From NCBI RefSeq assembly GCF_000020725.1, contig NC_011146.1, forward strand, positions 558,001 through 622,000: a stretch of 64,000 nt of DNA, in the 5' to 3' direction. The notes under the pieces were generated by a model. That model had not been told where the DNA came from. It saw nothing but the letters and a program-made list of their open reading frames with translations, and ran no database searches. The position numbers were made by a program, and so were the translations under genes. Each line of letters begins with the position of its first letter. Within the stretch, counting starts at the first letter, position 1. Source of the stretch: Citrifermentans bemidjiense Bem (GTDB lineage Bacteria; Desulfobacterota; Desulfuromonadia; Geobacterales; Geobacteraceae). This document shows positions 61,695 to 64,000 of the stretch, in pieces.

Positions 61695-62147
61695 ATGAAA
61701 AAAGTTATGGTCATAGCGCTAGCAGTGAGCGCCGGCGTCCTTGGCGCGTGCTGCACACCGTGTGTTTCACCCACAACCAATGAAGTCCCTATGTACCCGG
61801 TTACAGTGGGGGAGAAGACGTCGCTTTATGAAGTGGTGGCGCCCAATGCCCTGAGACTGGCTCCGGGTGTCGGCTTCAAGGAAGTACCAGGGCCCGGAGG
61901 GAAGAACAACGGCATAATCCTGATGAGGCCAAACGGGGCTACCGGCGGATACATGGCCTGCGGATGCATCGGCGCGACAACGAGTTCCTGCGTGACGACT
62001 TCGGACAACCCGGACCACCCATCCTGTAGCGGCGGCTGCAGCGACAGTGAAGGGAACCCGCAACCTTGCCAGTTGTTTGGGCCCATCATAGGCCCTCCGA
62101 GGGATCCTTTAATGATTCGATTCCTCGCCGGCCCGCTTCCACAATAA
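61695..62147 (+). CDS. Cysteine-rich lipoprotein of unknown function
   Basis: 150 residues. The signal peptide KKVMVIALAVSAGVLGAC ends in a lipobox, so C19 or the following cysteine is acylated. The mature part contains a repeated cysteine pattern (CGCIGATTSSCVTT and CSGGCSDSEGNPQPC), enough to bind metal or form disulfides. GAGGAGG lies before the ATG at 61695. It is monocistronic with a terminator after it. Confidence 0.75.
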   Translation: MKKVMVIALAVSAGVLGACCTPCVSPTTNEVPMYPVTVGEKTSLYEVVAPNALRLAPGVGFKEVPGPGGKNNGIILMRPNGATGGYMACGCIGATTSSCVTTSDNPDHPSCSGGCSDSEGNPQPCQLFGPIIGPPRDPLMIRFLAGPLPQ

Positions 62148-62198
62148 AGGCGTATCCGCCTAAACATCAGGCTCCGTCGCTGGTGCGAGGCGTGCAAA

Positions 62199-62235
62199 AA
62201 AGGCAGTTATCTGTCACAGGTAGCTGCCTCTTTTG
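62199..62235 (+). terminator. Terminator of the lipoprotein gene
   Basis: AGGCAGTTA and TAGCTGCCT pair across a short loop, then CTTTTG. Confidence 0.7.
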
Positions 62236-62277
62236 TTCTTGCCGGGGCGGTGCTTCCTTAATCCAGGATCTGGGGAT

Positions 62278-62306
62278 TTGACTTGGATGTCTATAGGTAA
62301 TATAGT
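62278..62306 (+). promoter_or_regulatory. Promoter of the DUF898-M48 operon
   Basis: TTGACT (62278-62283), a 17-bp spacer and TATAGT (62301-62306). The leader of about 185 nt to the start codon contains AGCAGA/TCTGCT and CTTGC/GCAAG hairpins. Confidence 0.7.
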
Positions 62307-62496
62307 GCCGGCTTATTGAAAATATTTTATCAGTTTGCTTAATGTTCATTGCAACCTAGCCGATTAGATAAAGTGACTGTGACTTTGAACTCAGCAGAAG
62401 TAGCTCTGCTACCCTCTGCCAACTGACCGGATACTTGCGTGAATGCAAGAACGGGCACTTCAGATCCTGTGAGTCCCGTGCATTAAAGGAAAAAGG

Positions 62497-63723
62497 ATGC
62501 CTTCAATAACTTTGACCTGCCCCGTTTGCAACTTCACAAAGCAGATGGACGTCAGCGCCATCCCGCGGCCGGGGACAACGGTCACCTGTCCCGTATGCAA
62601 GTCCCTTTTCCCGCTGCAAACCGATGCGCAGGGAGTTGCCTCGGAAGCAGGGAATACGCCTGCACTTCCTGAAGAGAACCAGACCCCGCCATCCTCGAAA
62701 CCCGTCCGGCAAAGGCCGCGCACCCTCACTTTCGCATTCACCGGTGATGCCAGGGAATACTTCGGCATCTGGATCGTGAACACGCTGCTGCGCATCGTCA
62801 CCTTGGGCTTTTATTCTCCGTGGGCCAAGGTCCGGAAGCGGCGCTACTTTTGCGGCAACACGCTGCTCGACGGAGCGCCCTTCGATTACCTTGCGGACCC
62901 TTGGGCCATCCTCAAGGGGTGGCTGGTCGCTGGCCTGTTTTTCGGCCTCTATTCCCTTACCTCGAGGATCAGCCCGCTCATATTCGCGGCTATCTCACTT
63001 CTTTTTCTGGGGATCTTCCCCTGGGTTGTGGTGCGGTCGCGTATCTTCAACCTCAGGAACTCCACCCACCGCAATATCCATTTCGGCTTCAACCCGGAGT
63101 ACCGCGAGGCGTATCGGGTTTTCCTCGGCTGGCAGTTGCTGCTCCCGTTGACCATAGGCATCCTGGGTCCCTACGTTTTTTACCGCCAGTCCCGTTTCCT
63201 GGTGGAAAACAGCCGCTACGGCACCACTCCATTCAGCTTCCACGCCACCGCCACGGATTACTTCAAGATCTTCCTCCCCCTGCTCGTCCTGATACCTGTG
63301 GGGTTCGGTGCCGCCGTAGGGATCGGAGTCGGAGCGGGGGTGGGATTCCACAACGAGAAAGGCGCCGCAGTGGGTATCGTCTTCCTGCTTTTCGCCCTGG
63401 TATATCTGATAGCCGGCATTTATGTCAGAACCGCTCTCACCAACCTTGCCTGGAATTCAACCTCTCTGGGCCAGCACCGGTTCGCCTCTGCGCTCCGGGT
63501 ACGCGATCTGCTTTGGATCTATCTCTCCAGCGCCGTTGCCGTCATCTGCACGCTGGGGTTGCTTGCGCCTTGGGCTGTTGTGCGCATGGTCAGGTATCGC
63601 TTGGAGCGGACCACCGTATCGGGTGTGGGCGGTTTCGATGCCATCCGGGCTTCAGAGGACCAGCAGGTAGGCGCCGGGCCTGAGGAACTGGTGGACATGG
63701 TGGGGTTCGACCTGGGACTATGA
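62497..63723 (+). CDS. DUF898 (YjgN-like) membrane protein with N-terminal zinc ribbon
   Basis: 408 residues. Residues about 8-40 form a CPVC…CPVC zinc ribbon. A proline-rich linker leads to the DUF898 domain: RTLTFAFTGDAREYFGIWIVNTLLRIVTLGFYSPWAKVRKRRYF is its classic start, followed by about six transmembrane helices and GLLAPWAVVRMVRYRLE near the end. The function is unknown. The stop overlaps the next start (ATGA), and this pairing with an M48 peptidase is common. Confidence 0.85.
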   Translation: MPSITLTCPVCNFTKQMDVSAIPRPGTTVTCPVCKSLFPLQTDAQGVASEAGNTPALPEENQTPPSSKPVRQRPRTLTFAFTGDAREYFGIWIVNTLLRIVTLGFYSPWAKVRKRRYFCGNTLLDGAPFDYLADPWAILKGWLVAGLFFGLYSLTSRISPLIFAAISLLFLGIFPWVVVRSRIFNLRNSTHRNIHFGFNPEYREAYRVFLGWQLLLPLTIGILGPYVFYRQSRFLVENSRYGTTPFSFHATATDYFKIFLPLLVLIPVGFGAAVGIGVGAGVGFHNEKGAAVGIVFLLFALVYLIAGIYVRTALTNLAWNSTSLGQHRFASALRVRDLLWIYLSSAVAVICTLGLLAPWAVVRMVRYRLERTTVSGVGGFDAIRASEDQQVGAGPEELVDMVGFDLGL

Positions 63724-64000
63724 TCGATTCCTGCGCTGCATTCTGGTACGACGGCCGTACCTCGCAAAGGCGGGAGGTGACGGTGAGTCTCGTCGAGTGT
63801 TCTTTGATAGTGTCCGGGCCGGATCTGGAACGCGCGTATCCTCTGGCGGAGGTCCGGATCGACCAGCGCCTGGGGAGGGTGCGGCGCACGCTGCGATTCC
63901 CCGACGGCGCGTCCGCGGAGACCGGTGCAGATGACTTTCTGGACGAGCTGCTGAAAACACAGGGGAGGGGCGGTTTCGTCGGGCGTTTGCACCGCTGGGA
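63720..64000 (+). CDS. Start of a probable M48-family metallopeptidase (3' end outside window)
   Basis: The ATG at 63720 overlaps the DUF898 stop, and the frame stays open to the window edge (about 93 codons). The beginning reads MIDSCAAFWYDGRTSQRREV and continues …LIVSGPDLERAYPLAEVRIDQRLGRVRRTLRFPDGASAET. This is the small N-terminal domain that precedes the M48 peptidase in DUF898-linked genes. The HExxH motif would lie beyond the window, so the peptidase call is inference. Confidence 0.65.
   Translation, partial: MIDSCAAFWYDGRTSQRREVTVSLVECSLIVSGPDLERAYPLAEVRIDQRLGRVRRTLRFPDGASAETGADDFLDELLKTQGRGGFVGRLHRW

Overview
The window is a chromosomal segment of a high-GC, Gram-negative, respiratory anaerobe. 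The best fit is a Geobacter-type member of the Desulfuromonadota. The evidence is a chemoreceptor with a periplasmic c-type haem site, a succinyl:acetate CoA-transferase-like gene, a bacterioferritin, several PAS/GGDEF/histidine-kinase proteins, and many short palindromic intergenic repeats. The assignment rests on gene content and protein resemblance, not on a database search.

Layout. 1-10 kb: the 3' part of a uracil permease, bacterioferritin, a PAS protein, a haem-binding chemoreceptor behind a near-consensus sigma-28 promoter, the acetate CoA-transferase, and a convergent histidine kinase with a one-base frameshift. 10-24 kb: housekeeping genes (xerC, a DUF362 ferredoxin, an MltD-like transglycosylase, typA, a BamD-like lipoprotein, a GGDEF response regulator, an RlmL-like methyltransferase, a CAU-anticodon tRNA, a Nif3-like protein, a zinc-ribbon protein, RNase P RNA, a YkgJ-like protein). 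24.4-43.0 kb: a complete division and cell-wall (dcw) cluster in canonical order, mraZ-rsmH-ftsL-ftsI-murE-murF-mraY-murD-ftsW-murG-murC-murB-ddl-ftsQ-ftsA-ftsZ, behind one strong promoter with a three-repeat MraZ operator. 43.4-50.7 kb: an intact paralogue of the frameshifted kinase, then an SOS mutagenesis cassette lexA-imuB-dnaE2 on the minus strand. 51-56 kb: a small secreted protein, secD-secF and a Kef-type antiporter, in visibly lower-GC sequence. 56-64 kb: accessory genes (an enoyl/quinone-type reductase, a nitroreductase, an isochorismatase-like hydrolase, a nucleotidyltransferase-like protein, a TIM-barrel protein, a lipoprotein, a DUF898 membrane protein) and the start of a probable M48 peptidase.

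The most unusual material is in repeats and small elements. (1) The lexA-imuB-dnaE2 cassette carries four separate repeat invasions: an in-frame element of about 120 bp in the lexA linker just before the autocleavage site, an in-frame palindromic repeat in dnaE2, an inverted tandem-repeat element between imuB and dnaE2, and a 131-nt C-free minisatellite tract abutting the lexA promoter. (2) rnpB is framed almost symmetrically by two inverted copies of an element of about 128 bp whose ends are 7-bp tandem repeats; the upstream copy appears to supply the -35 box of rnpB. Elements of similar architecture with 6-bp and 9-bp periods lie between murG and murC and between imuB and dnaE2. (3) At 12.05-12.27 kb a strong promoter, a good ribosome-binding site, a 20-codon ORF and two tandem hairpins form a free-standing cassette that could be an attenuator or a small-peptide gene.

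Most genes on the plus strand follow local operon logic (dcw, secDF, DUF898-M48). Minus-strand genes are mainly signalling or SOS functions.
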